Assembly (NCBI GenBank): GCA_029582155.1
Contig: CM055895.1
Span: forward strand, 18,466,787 to 18,530,786
Origin: Panopea generosa
Taxonomy: Eukaryota; Mollusca; Bivalvia; Adapedonta; Hiatellidae
Reading direction: 5' to 3'
DNA: 64,000 nt
Shown: positions 1-12,200 of the stretch, in pieces
Numbering within the stretch: the stretch's first letter is position 1
Layout of the letters: the number at the start of each line of letters is the position of its first letter
The notes under the pieces: model-generated
Seen by the model: the letters and a program-made list of their open reading frames with translations, nothing else
What the model was told of the DNA's origin: nothing
Database searches by the model: none
Made by a program: the position numbers and the translations under genes

Positions 1-767
1 TGTATGTATTTGAAAATTAATTGTTACTACAATAGTTTTGTAACCATAAGGTAGATTACCAAAATAGTAACGTAAATTACAATCCGAATAAACTCCTATC
101 AAACCGAATACAACAAAACAACTATATGAGAAACAGATTTTTATCAGCTCGTACCCGACGTGTTGTCATTAAGCATCGGCTGGCTCCGGTTACGTCGTGG
201 TTGCCTTATGGTCATGGACCACATCACATTACTTAAATGCTTTAAAATCACGGTTCAAGTCAACAGCACGTCTCTTCGCTGACGAAAGTTAGGTTTACCG
301 CTTTATTCACAAAGAAGATGGCGCCAAAGTATTAGGACACATGACAGGACTTCGACAGTCTTCAAGATTGGGAACAGCACTGACAGATGCCGTTCTATCA
401 GGAGAGTTGCGAAATCATACACAACTGTACCAATGCAACTATGGAAGGGTATCACCGCCATAATTCTTTGTCTGAAATGTGTCGTTTGTTCTTTGTGCAA
501 TGGGTGTGAATGTTTCTTTCTTCTTAGTTCTTTGTGGGATATGAAACATTTCACCTTTGTAACTTTACTATTTGTCTATCCTACTATATCCTATCATTGT
601 AAAAGTTACATACTTCCTGTTAAATATAACGAGTTCAGCATAATCACGTGTTTCAAAAGGATTCGAATAACAAATGTTAAAATATGCAGTTAGCATGTTG
701 TACAATGCACTTAGGCATAATGTAACAATGCGAAATACACAGTTGGCATTGTCAATTATGACGACAG
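1..767. other. non-coding sequence, nothing recognised
   Basis: AT-rich sequence with only short chance ORFs on both strands. I see no splice-bounded exon, RNA gene or obvious repeat here. Confidence 0.4.
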
Positions 768-1106
768 GTGCCGCTAGACGTATATGAAAGAATAACGAAA
801 AATTGCAAACTTAAGAGTTATGGCGGTGATACCCTTCCATATGCAATATCATTAACTGCCCGTATAGCATCCATAGAAAAACACTTTCTACAACAAATTC
901 AACAAATTCTCTGCATACATCTTCTGGACAAACCACGTCAACAATACAACCAAAAAGGCAAACTCCTTCGTGTATTCCATCAGGAGAAACATATCATGTT
1001 AACCAAAAGCCAAGTCCAAAGCAAACTGCACATACGTCCAGACAATCCTGGAGTACTCTTCAGCTCTATGATCGCCACACGCCGACTGGCAATCAAGTTG
1101 TCATAA
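740..1106 (+). pseudogene. possible retroelement protease-region remnant
   Basis: A 112-codon open stretch begins in the reading VPLDVYERI...NCKLKSYGG. This resembles the segment just after the aspartic-protease DTGA motif of Ty3/gypsy-type polyproteins, where a (V)LP..VY..I pattern followed by a KL..YGG stretch is common. Directly upstream, in another frame, the sequence reads MTTGA, which could be a mutated DTGA separated by a frameshift. No reverse transcriptase or LTR is visible nearby, and the rest of the ORF is not recognised. If real, it is a short dead fragment; a chance ORF is the alternative. Confidence 0.22.
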
Positions 1107-1489
1107 GATGGACATCTCTAGTTGGTTAACCAAACCAACTGGAGATAGTCTAGCGTAGGGAAGCTTAACTTTTTTCAAACATGGCTATAATTATACACGG
1201 ACCAGCAATGTCACTGGTATGTTTTTTCCCTTCTACTACTTCCTGCATTTTTCCCTTCTACTACTTCCTGCAATCAATTTCTAATTATTGTGTAAAGCTC
1301 CATTTCATAGAGAGGTTTACAGGCATTTGCATACTACTGATTAACATAGATGTTCAGTGAGATAGTTTACGTACACCGGGCAGGACTCTGCCTGCACACG
1401 GGTCGATTACTTTAAATCCCATACGAAGGATTACATCACAGTAACGTGTACGAATAAGGCAACGTGTGTTGAGTTTGAAAAAAAAAACA

Positions 1490-1567
1490 CGGACGAATTC
1501 CCATAGGGAATCGACACGGGGACCTCTGTTTCTTCGAGCAACTATGCTAGCCTCTAGACAACCGCAA
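1490..1567 (-). repeat. tRNA-like SINE head (degenerate)
   Basis: Read on the minus strand, the sequence has an A-box-like GTCTAGAGGCTAGC and a B-box-like GTGTCGATTCCC at tRNA spacing. This is the usual head of a tRNA-derived SINE. No convincing cloverleaf could be drawn, so this is not called as a functional tRNA. Confidence 0.3.
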
Positions 1568-1810
1568 ATCGCCTAAATCTACAACAACCTACACGTTACG
1601 TTACATAGGCGACTACTACGCCGCATTTTCGGTGACAACTACACACGATAAACCGGTACTTCTAGTTATTTTTGTGCACGCGGTCGAACAGTGAGGCAAG
1701 AAAACTCCTTTAGTGTCATATTATTTTTTCGTTTTTTAAATCAAAGATATAGCAGATACGAGCGGCATTCTAGTTAAGTTTCAAGCGGTCATGTGTTTTT
1801 GAATGGGAAC

Positions 1811-1975
1811 ATGACCTCAAACATTCGAGGAAAAGGTAAACCATTTTCAAAGAAACACGTAGTTAACAGCTCGATTTATTACTTCGGAATCATTTCTGGC
1901 ACTATTTTATGTTTTACATTTGCTTTATATATCAATATACCAAATGTCAGTAAAATACAAGTTGAGATTATTAAG
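1811..1975 (+). CDS. candidate first exon of a type II membrane protein
   Basis: From an in-frame ATG, 55 codons run to a possible splice donor (AAG|GTGCTA, a weak match to the consensus). The reading has a short basic N-terminus (several Lys/Arg in residues 6-16) followed by about 20 hydrophobic residues (22-43, containing YYFGIISGTILCFTFALYI). That is the layout of a signal-anchor protein such as a Golgi transferase. The product family is not recognised. The downstream ORF cluster at 2943-3574 could hold later exons, since its first acceptor keeps phase 0, but I cannot prove the link. Confidence 0.25.
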
Positions 1976-2942
1976 GTGCTAAACGCCAAACTTTGCCTAG
2001 AACGTAGCATAAGTAGGTGCATAGCATATTGTACGCTACGTGACTCGGTGCATTGTGTCATTGCAATAACATGAAATACTGCCAGTGTCGTCAGTTCTGA
2101 GTTTGTTACATTTTGTCAAGACCTTCATTCTATATAATTTAAATACACATTTTATTCGTATTTTCTGATTTAAATTATTTTTCAAAACTTTAATAACTAA
2201 AGACGACCCGGAACCAAATTCGTTCGTCTTTGTTTTAAATAACATTATTTATCACTCCTACTAAAACGGATATATATGTCTATGCTATCATTGCATGGGA
2301 GAATATCTGAGTATTAGATAAAACGAATGTCATATAATAAGGGCTTGTTGTCGGACATAAACGTTGGTGTTTCCTAAAAACTGAGTGCATGGCAATTGTC
2401 AACAGTTGACAAACGTGCAAAAGATAGAAATATTATAGTCATATACCATTCATTATAGAGCCTTTTAAAATGATATTGAATACATATGCAAATAGCGTTA
2501 CGTCTACAGCATTTCCATAAGCTACACCATTGTACGGCCACTAATATAATGCATGAAAAATGGCATGCGCCCAGTTGCGATGTAAATTGTCCTAAATTTT
2601 GTCTCGCTCGAAGGAAAGGCGATGCTTTTGGATAACATTTTTCTAATGTATGGTAGACCGTCTATGGGATCTTGTGTGCACTGAATATCAAATTAGATCA
2701 GCAATTTACATTCTGTTGACCAAGCAGTAACCATACCTAAAAACATATTCTTTAAGGGGTTTATTTGGGTGTGTTTAAATGATCATGGGGTACTAACCTT
2801 AATTTGACTGACTGTTTCAAGACTGAAAAATGATACTTATTGTTTGGATGAGAAACAACACATATATGTTGTCCTTACTTTATCATTCTCTATCCATCAT
2901 ACTTGTATATTAATTATATCGCTCTTTTTTTAAATTTTTTAG

Positions 2943-3574
2943 ATGAAAGACCAGAAAGAAATATGCGCTTTCATTTGGTCACAGGAATATACAGATATGA
3001 CTTACACCAAAACAAGTAAAAACACTAACATTTCAAACTCCTGTAAAAAAACTAGAAAGAAGAAATATCTAAACTCAACGCTTTGCTCTAAAACGCCTAA
3101 GAAAAACACATGAATATTTGATTATGGTTCCTATAATAGAACCGGATAAGAAGACTTCACATATTAAACCGATGCGTCTAGATGACCATGAACTGGTTAA
3201 TAAACATAATTTGAAATATAATGTAACTTGTGATTTAGATTGGGAACCTCGGAATCGACTAATGAAGTAAATCTCTATATGCACCCTTGAAAGGTATGGC
3301 TTAAAAAAATGTTTACAATCTATTTGTAAATTTGCTTGAAAAATGGAAGTTTTCCAGTAGACATTATATATCATTGATACTTTTGTTAGAAACAGTTACG
3401 TTTGGTGGACTTTCTAACACATGTGGAATGTCTTACTCGGAAGAGTCGAAACGATTTTGGAAAACATGTTATGAACTTTTCCGTGCCAAATTCCTGTACT
3501 TTATGGGTGGTCCAAAATACATTGATAATGTGTACAATGGCGACCACCAACGACAATTAAAGCCACATTATTAA
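2943..3574 (+). other. ORF cluster, possible exons or decayed gene
   Basis: A good 3' splice acceptor (pyrimidine-rich tract then TTTTTTAG) precedes an open frame of 56 codons beginning MKDQKEICAF. It is followed in other + frames by two further protein-like stretches: one at about 3079-3270 containing EYLIMVPIIEP and NLKYNVTCDLDWEPRN, and one ending at 3574 containing GLSNTCGMSYSEESKRFW. The three stretches abut in different frames, so either introns have been missed or this is a frameshifted pseudogene. No family is recognised. Confidence 0.2.
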
Positions 3575-3839
3575 ATGATCAACTAATGAGAAATGAGGTC
3601 AACATTATGTTTATGACGTATTGCTTCCTATGAGAACAAAGTCAGGGTTAAAATTATAGTTGAAATGTATTGTTGGAACAAGTGTTGTACTGGAAGACAC
3701 ATAGTTGTAATTTCCGGTACATAATTTCAGTATGTACTTAGAATGTCAATTTCTTCATATATCTGTTAAATATTGGGCGTTAAACACGCATTTAAAAAGT
3801 AGGATATTTTTTGTGATGGTGGTCATCATCGAGAGTCCC

Positions 3840-4320
3840 TTTGACTGAGAAATCTCACCCACCGGGTCAAAATTACATTACATGCAGCGGACTCGGCAGT
3901 CTCGTTCCTGCATGTAATTTGATTTTGACCCGCAGGATTGGATTTTTCTGTCCACATATCCGCCCCCCCCCCCCCCCACCCCCTGCGTGCAATTTTGACC
4001 ACGAGGGTGAGATTTTTCTATTTCACATTGGTACGTATAAATCATTATGCATTTAAAGATTTTATACTTGCAGTTACAGATAAGTACTTTAAAAGCATGC
4101 TATTAGAGGTGCATATCCGCCCCCACCCTCCCCTGCGTGCAATTTTGACCCAGAGGGTGTGATTTTACTATCTCACATTGGTACGTATAAATCATTATGT
4201 ATTTAAAGATTTTATACTTACAGATACAGATAAGTACTTTAAAGGTATGCTATTAGAGGTGCATATCTGTAAAGCATGCTGTTAGAGGTACGCACCTGTA
4301 ACACAAGCTATCAGAGGCAA
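3840..4320. repeat. tandem duplication of a 150-bp unit with poly-C
   Basis: Two copies of about 150 bp lie head to tail. The block CCCCTGCGTGCAATTTTGAC occurs at 3980 and 4130, followed by the same TTTCACATTGGTACG and AAAGATTTTATACTT segments. The first is preceded by a run of about 17 C. Shorter remnants (TGCTATTAGAGGT...GCACCTG) repeat to about 4320. The region from 3848 starts with the motif AAATCTCACCC...GGGTCAAAATTAC, which recurs at 17399. Confidence 0.6.
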
Positions 4321-4574
4321 GCACCTGCAAAATATGTTGTATTGGGGATCAACATCATTATTTTCATGTTTACAAATATTAAGATGGTATACAGACGTGT
4401 AATATGGTTTATACGATCGCTCATAAACACCAGAAAACTTTGAATTTTAGGATTGGCCATAATCATTTCTACTGGTGCTCAGTATTTAGAGGGTCGTTAC
4501 TCGTATATCGGTCCGTTGTCTGTATAAAGTGTCTGTATTGTTAAAAGCCACGCAAAAAGGATTTCAATGGAAAT

Positions 4575-5272
4575 TAATATTTGAGTGTGTGGCGACGCTT
4601 AATGTCACATCTAACGTAATATGTCACAAGACTGGCATTAAATGTCGCAACTAACGCTATTTTCAAAATGTTGCAAAACCATCTGCCGCTATATAAACAC
4701 TATATATCGCAAAATTCGTACTACTGTTATATGTCGCAATTCCAACGCTAAATGTCGCACTGGTTCATCAGCACAAAAACAGCTAAATTGCATCGATTAT
4801 TATAGACGTATCGTCAATGATAAAGTTGAGAAGATAAATCATTTTGTCATTTTTTAGTTTACACGTCTGCTGTGGCGAAGTGTAGTATTGTCTGGCGCGG
4901 TGTCTGTCTCTGACAGTTCGTCTGTCTGGTATTTAGTTTTTTTCTTCAGGAAGCCTTCTTATAATTTGCCTTGGTTAAAATTGGAAACAACTACGAACAC
5001 ATTTACTAATGATTATGCTGTAGGTATGCTAACAATAAACGTATGTACTTATAAACCAATTTTTATTTGTTTTTCATGCGTTCAGCAAAATAAGTGAATC
5101 AGCACACCGAATATGAAGCATTTCAACCAGCAATCCCCACAGTCGTGGCATATACTGGGTGCACAAATCATGTGACATTACGCGTTAAAGGAACGACATT
5201 TGGCGGCATATAGTTTTGCGACATTTAGCGTCGGTTGTGACATTTAGCGTCGGTGCGACATTTGATATTACG
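4575..5272. mobile_element. inverted-repeat element with AATGTCGCA motifs
   Basis: The left arm (4590-4760) carries about seven copies of a motif close to ACGCTAAATGTCGCA. The right arm (5180-5270) carries four or five copies in the opposite orientation (TGCGACATTTAGCG). The arms are therefore inverted relative to each other, with about 400 bp of unique sequence between. This is the layout of a non-autonomous DNA element with iterated ends (fold-back type). No transposase is present, and clear target-site duplications were not found. Confidence 0.45.
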
Positions 5273-6060
5273 AGAGTGATATACCCTAGCACCAGTGACA
5301 GTTTAATACAACACTCATTGTTTTTGTATTCATTATTATCATATATATATATATAAACAGTATCGTAGTTATTCATTGAAATGAGCAGTGTATATTTAAA
5401 CAATACTAATAATGTCACGTGCAACGTGCCCGTAAATTGTGATTATTTCATTTGTATGTTGAATGCTGCTTTCTCTTTCTTTGTGAGAGATTGTTTTAAT
5501 GTAATAGTGTTTTACGGTATGTGTCGATATTCAGCGTACCAACCACCCGCGTTAATAATTGAAACGACTTGAACATATTTTCCTCAATCTCAGATATTAG
5601 CGGAATTATCTCTGCAGTCAGCAAATACAATACGTGAAATATTTGTTTATTACGACGTGCAAAAAATAGAAAGAGCACTGGTTATTACGGTATCAACGGT
5701 ACCGGATCGATGATCAATCTATTTTTATGTTTAAAGTGCAAAAAAAAACCAACATATTCAATGAAAATAACTTAACCAATACATAGATAACCCTACATGA
5801 TATAACAAAACATCATATAAAAAGGCCCCAGTGTTTGTAAAGATTTATAAATCTCTTCTTCAAAAAAATACCGCCGATCAGACGATCACAAAATTTTCTC
5901 ATTTTATAGTTCTGTGGAGGGTCTTAGAAATCTCAACAAATATGACACAAAACATTGTTAATCATAAAAAATTGAGTATAGGTGGTATAAGATATACTTT
6001 AAAATATACAATTTCATTATGTTTAAGCCTATTAAGCTCCCAATAACAATATTTTGAAAA
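5273..6060. other. non-coding, AT-rich
   Basis: Contains a short (AT)n tract near 5341-5354 and A-rich stretches. No exon, RNA gene or repeat family was recognised. Confidence 0.4.
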
Positions 6061-6277
6061 GTACCGTAATGAGTACCGTAATCGGGTACCTTTATTACCG
6101 CCCCCCAAAAAACGTGTGCCAATCGTGAAACATCGGGTATCTCCGTATCCTCCGTAGATCAGATTGAAACGTGTGCATATATATGTTGGTGATTTTCACG
6201 GTAACTAAGTATTATGCCACACCGGTGATACGCAAAAAATAAACAACTTAGATTAGGTCTAGTACAGTCGTGTTGAA

Positions 6278-9200
6278 ATGACTACATTACAAGTTCTTTG
6301 TCCGAATGGTCGTCGACAAAATGTCAGAATTAATCCTAATACAAAACTATTACAGGTAGTGTATATGAAAAGTAAAACGAATCCTTGACAAGATCAACCA
6401 AAGCGTCGTATTCACTGCTACTTTCATTTTATCAACTTTCCATCAGTTATTTTATCCGCAGGAGCTTGGGGAGTGGGTAATAAGGTTTAATGGGAGTGGG
6501 CAGGTCCTCTGGCGTATATAAAGAGATTTTATATACGCCAGAGGACCTGCCCACCCCCATTCCCTCATTAAACGTTATAATCCACTCCCCAAGCTCCTGT
6601 GATTTTATCCATCAAATATGTTGTGTCCTGTCAAGTGACAGCGGTCACCCATCCATGCACTAACCCCGTACCTCATTGCTTAAGTTCCAATACAGTCAGT
6701 GCACTTCAACCGTGTCGCTGTAAAATCTAGCTTAACAGCAAGGCTGTTGTAAGTGACTTATGTACATTCACTACACTCCTCCCCTCTTTAACCTTAACTG
6801 CACAGCCCGTGACTTCCCGCAGTTTCTTACCATATACCGCCCCATCCCATGGAAAGAGAGATTCGTGCATATGCAGGTTCGAAAATTATCCTCGTCGCCA
6901 TTAAAGTGACAGTGGTCACCCATCCTAGTACTAACCCCATACTTCGTTGCTTAACTTCCAATACAGTCAGTGCACTTCAACTGTATTTCTGTAAAAGCTA
7001 GCTTAACAGCGAGGCTGTTGTAAGTGACCTATGTACATTCACCACATCTATAAGGTGAGACTGTAACATCGGATAATACATGTACTCTTCATGTTGTAAA
7101 TTAACTTTTGAGCATATATGACCTGTCCGATAAATTTGTCTTCTTTATATTCTGATATTAGAATAATACAGGCGAATATGGGCACACCCTTTGCAAAAAA
7201 AGTCAAGTCAGCCATGCAACGGCTACATACTTTAAAAAATATTGAAAAAAACACCTATATGAGACCAATTGAGGAATACCGTAATAGACCCTGTATTATG
7301 TGAAAGATATTGAGACTTTAGAAAGGGTCCAAGTGTACGTCACTCGTCTCATACCTATTAACCTAAGCTCAAAATACTTTCATACTAAATTTATATTCCC
7401 TGTCCCTGTAATTGCTGTCGTATATCGCCACGGTACATAAACATTTTTATCACAAACTTTACGGTGCAGGAGTATACTAATAAGCCCATGACATGTTTTT
7501 GATATTAACCTAGTAAAATATCACTTCTGATTCTTGCTAAGGATTTTAAGTATAACTCGGCTCTCATATAATATATATTGCCGAAATACTTTTCATCTTG
7601 CCCAAATATACAAATGACGTTGATTTGTCACGTTATTTTGAGATGTTACTTCCTACGATGACTAACGGAAACTGATATGCTAAATTTTTTATTGTTCCTT
7701 TAAGAGGTTATCTGTTAAATAAATGATGAATGTAAATTTGTCCTCAGATATGTGATAAAACAAATCTTAAATTCATGCTCATCTATTTTTGATTTTATTA
7801 AATTGAATTCATTAAACTCAGTAAAATTTATATCATGCTCAGCTGAGCATCCCATAATAAATACATTTTTTTAAACTTATTAACCTATTCAATAATAAAT
7901 AAGCACTCATGCAATATCCTCTATGTCTCTGTTTTCTTGGATATCTGCTTTGATATGGTCTGAAAACATGTATAGCACACGCAGATCAATATAAATATCA
8001 TATTTTCAAATGATTTTATCTTGCGGAAAAAAAAACCTGCTGTCGAATATCCTCCAGCATTATTCTACTAGTTTTTCTTGTCCTCTTACGCTGGCGTCCA
8101 ATGAAGGACTGTGGCATATATTTATATAGTTTCAATACTGTAATGCACAGTCCCATTTCATTCCAGTCAATGTAGGGTGTCAAAGGCAGTAATATTATTT
8201 CTTAACATTTAGAGAAACATTCACAGATTCTCTGGTCTCTATGGAAATTAAGTGACAAATTCAAAACTTGTGAGGGAATATGCCACCTAGTGTGTCTTAC
8301 CAGTAAGGAAAGAAAAATATGTCAGCAGTCTGGCTTGCTTAGTTAGTAGAGCATTTGTGCTGTCAGCGAACGGTCCCAGTGCATTAGTCCCGTACTGGTT
8401 GCATATTTCTCTTGTTTTGTTACTAGTATACTGTACCTTCTTATATAATAATAAATATATATCGACAAGCAAGTTTAAATATAAAAGTGATTCTCTAGTG
8501 GTTAGCATGTTTGCTTCAAGACCAAAAGGTTCCTGTTTAGATTTCTGGTGAGATCGCATCAATTGCTTGCCATTTCACTCCCGATGTGCTTTTATTCCTA
8601 TATGTGCTGTAAAACAGATTATGATCACTTTATATCTAAGGTATGGTACAATAAGGTAAGATTATCCACCGATGATTAGCAACAGGTGTGTACATAATAA
8701 TAAATGACCATTCTAACTGCCAGACTTTCCAGACTGTCAAATCAGTACTTCTTCTGAAGGAACAGGATATCACGTGGGACATAGAATTTAACCTTAGAAA
8801 ATGTCAAGTATTACACATTTCCGAAAACAAACACATCATACTGTATTACACGAATCTATATACATGTATTTCATAATCAATCACTTGAATAATTTGACAT
8901 GCATCCTTACTCCTTCAGACAAATTCATACAGGTGAAAACAAGTATTTGCAAATTATCCTGTTTTTTTGAATGCAGGACTTAGTTTTATTGTTTTACAGC
9001 TCAGTCAACTGAGATAAAAAATATGCCATGTAGTAAAAAGGGATACAAAAAGGTCCATATCAGGAAACTATCAATACAAAATTTAATTTGTTGATTGAAG
9101 CATTTTGAAATTTGTTGTTTGAATAATATAAAGTCAATATCAATAGTTATTTGTTGAGCGACATTTTTAAACCTTTTTTCCATTTTATTAATTGTTGATA

Positions 9201-12200
9201 GTCATAAATATAAACAAATACAGAAAAAACATTTAAAAAAGTAAAAAAAATTGCATGAGACAGCAGCATACACACATAAGCTCATGACAATAGAAATTGT
9301 CAGTTAACTATTTAACTATCAGTTAAATTTATCTCAGCTCCTGAGAAAATTTAAATGTCACATCAAAGACTTTAACCCAGAAGTAGATGTGGAAAATGAC
9401 TATACAACATTTACTCCACAAAATGTAACTCCTTCTCATTGAATAAAAGCTATCTATGTCTGACAATGTTTCTGTGAGCAAAGTATCTATTCTAAGAGAG
9501 GTTATGACCAGTTTGTATGTATCGGTATAGAATATATGCTAGGTTATTGTGATGTGTTAGGCTGAATGCACAGTTGTAAGTACTCCATCAATTTTAGCGG
9601 TTCGTAGTTGTTTTATTGATTGATTCCATTATTAAAAAAAGTTATTTTTAAAAAAATGTAATCTATGTTGTAATCCAGTTTTCTTTGGAACAAGTTTTAC
9701 TATTACAGGTGCTAGAGGATGTATGTCAAAAACAGAAGTTTTTGCCAGCCGAGGATTTCAAGCTGGTGTAAGTGTCAACTCATTTACTAGTGATTAACTT
9801 TGTTCCTATAGATGCCTCTCCCACAGAATATTGTAATTCAGTTAAGGCCATTATAAAGTAATTGCTAGATTATCATCCAAATTTTTCTTAAAAACTGAGA
9901 GGGTGGGAGGATTTTTTAAATTTTTTATTTTTTTTTTTATTTTTTTTTTTTTTTTTATGAAAATAAAAAGGGCTGGGTGGCATGAAAATTAGGGGTAGGC
10001 GGGGCTGGTTATCTAGCAATTAATTTATTATGGCCGAAACTGAAATAATAGAGACATCTTCACCAGCTTACAACTATTTTTTAGATATGTATTGACATTT
10101 AACATATAATATTCTTCAACACTATTAAAGTCAAGACTAAATTGGTCACAAAAAGGAATCAGATACAGTCAAACCTGTCTTAAGCAGCCAGTCAAGGGAA
10201 TGAGCAAAAGTGGCCGTTTAAGACAGGTTGTTGCTTAAAAGATCTGAAAGTATAGAAATGGGAAATAGTAAATGTGGCTGCTTAAGGCAAGTGGCTGCTT
10301 AATAGAGGTGACCACTTATGCAGGTTTGACTGTATTTCATTTTGCCCCTCTTTAAAGAAAGAAGCAGGGTTGTATTAGCTTGCATTTTGGCGGTACATCT
10401 ATCTGTCTGTTGGTAGATAATCGTGGTTTCTGGACGATAACTCAATACCACTTGGACTTAAAGTCCTCAAACTGTACAGGATGAATCTTCTTGATAAGTA
10501 TATGACCCTACTCATTTTAGGTCATGGTCACATTGGCTATTTATAGGAAGTTGGCTGCTGAAATATCTTGACTCTACAGTCTTCAGTGGCTTTAGGACGA
10601 TAATTGAATATCACACGGACCTCCAGTTCTCTAACTTTTAGGTGGTTCATCTTGATAAGTAGACTATGATTCATCTTGTGGTCAAATGTCAAGGTCACGG
10701 TGGTGATTTATAGAAAATTTGTTTCTGACTTACAACTCAGGAACAATTGGGATGGGAATGGTTGGGACCTCAAACTTTGCAGGGTAGTTTGTGTTGGTAA
10801 GTTGATGACCTCTTTTCAATTTTGGATTGGTAGGTAAATGGTCAAGGTTTCCATATCTATAGAAAATCTGGTTTCCGTCTCATCTGTAGATCCCAGTTAC
10901 CTGACACACTATCATAGTGGACATATATGGACAATATTAGTATTTCAATAAAAACTTAACCTCAGCATTTGACTAGAAAGTATTTAAATAACAGAGACAA
11001 TAATTTTTTGACTAGACAGTTTCTGAACAACAAACCTTTATAATTACATGATCATAGTTATTAAGCAATGGATAAGCATATGATTATAGTTATAAAGCAA
11101 TGGTTAAGCATATGATTATAGTTATTAAGCAATGGTAAAGAATATGATTATAGTTATTAAGCAATGGTTAAGAATGAATCATACTTATTATCATTTGTTT
11201 CCTGGTATACAGTCATGGAAGGACAACCCTTGACCTGACACTTTCTGTGAGGTTCTCAAACTTGGCAAACAATGCTAAACTAGAGCTTGTCAAGTGTGAG
11301 AAGTCGAGGGAGGAGTCAGAAGTAGTGATTGCACTACAGTTGGAAAGTGGGGAGAGACTCCAACATTCCTTCTCTCCAGGAACCTCTGTCTGGGACCTGC
11401 TGTTACACTGGGAGAATCTACCAGATAGGTAAATATTTTTAGCTTTACTGGCTTAAGGCCGGACAAGCTTACATGATTGTGCGTTATCTGTTAGCATCAC
11501 ACGCTTTCTCTAAAAACACAATTATGCTCAAACTTCACATTGGTATTTCTCATTGTACAATATACTGATGATGTTTTTTTCCAATCCAAATTCAAGTATT
11601 TAGATAAAATGTTATATATAGTCTCATGGTCTGGCATGTAAGTGGGTGGGTATATTAAGAAAGCATTATTTGAATAATATCAAATTAAAACTTTGAAACA
11701 TATTAAAACTGACATAATCTTTGATTAATTATAATTTATTTTTTGTTTTAATTTTAAGTTGTGTTATTAAGTCCTTGTTACTTTTGTAGTTCTCATAGGG
11801 GCAAGTTGGTAGCCATTGATGAGTCCCAGAAACCTCCTCTCCATCCAGTATGTATATACATGAGAGAAGAGGTCATTGGAGAGCAGGCCATGAAAGAAAC
11901 AAAGTTACGTATGCTTGGACTGACAGGAGGAAAGGCTGTTCTAAGGTAAAAATCAAGATCTGGAAATCTTTCAAGGATTGAGCAGTAAAATTTGGTAAAA
12001 AATTATATTAAATAAACATTATTTCTTTAAAGCTCAACTTGGCAATTGCTAGTTGGATTTTGTTCTATGAGCTTATTTCACAAACAGATACATAAGTAAA
12101 CTATGAATGTACACTTGGCCGAGCATCACGCCTTTATGCACTTGCAGTTTTGAAAAGGAAGAATGAAGAATAAAGAATGATGAAATATTCCTTACACGAA

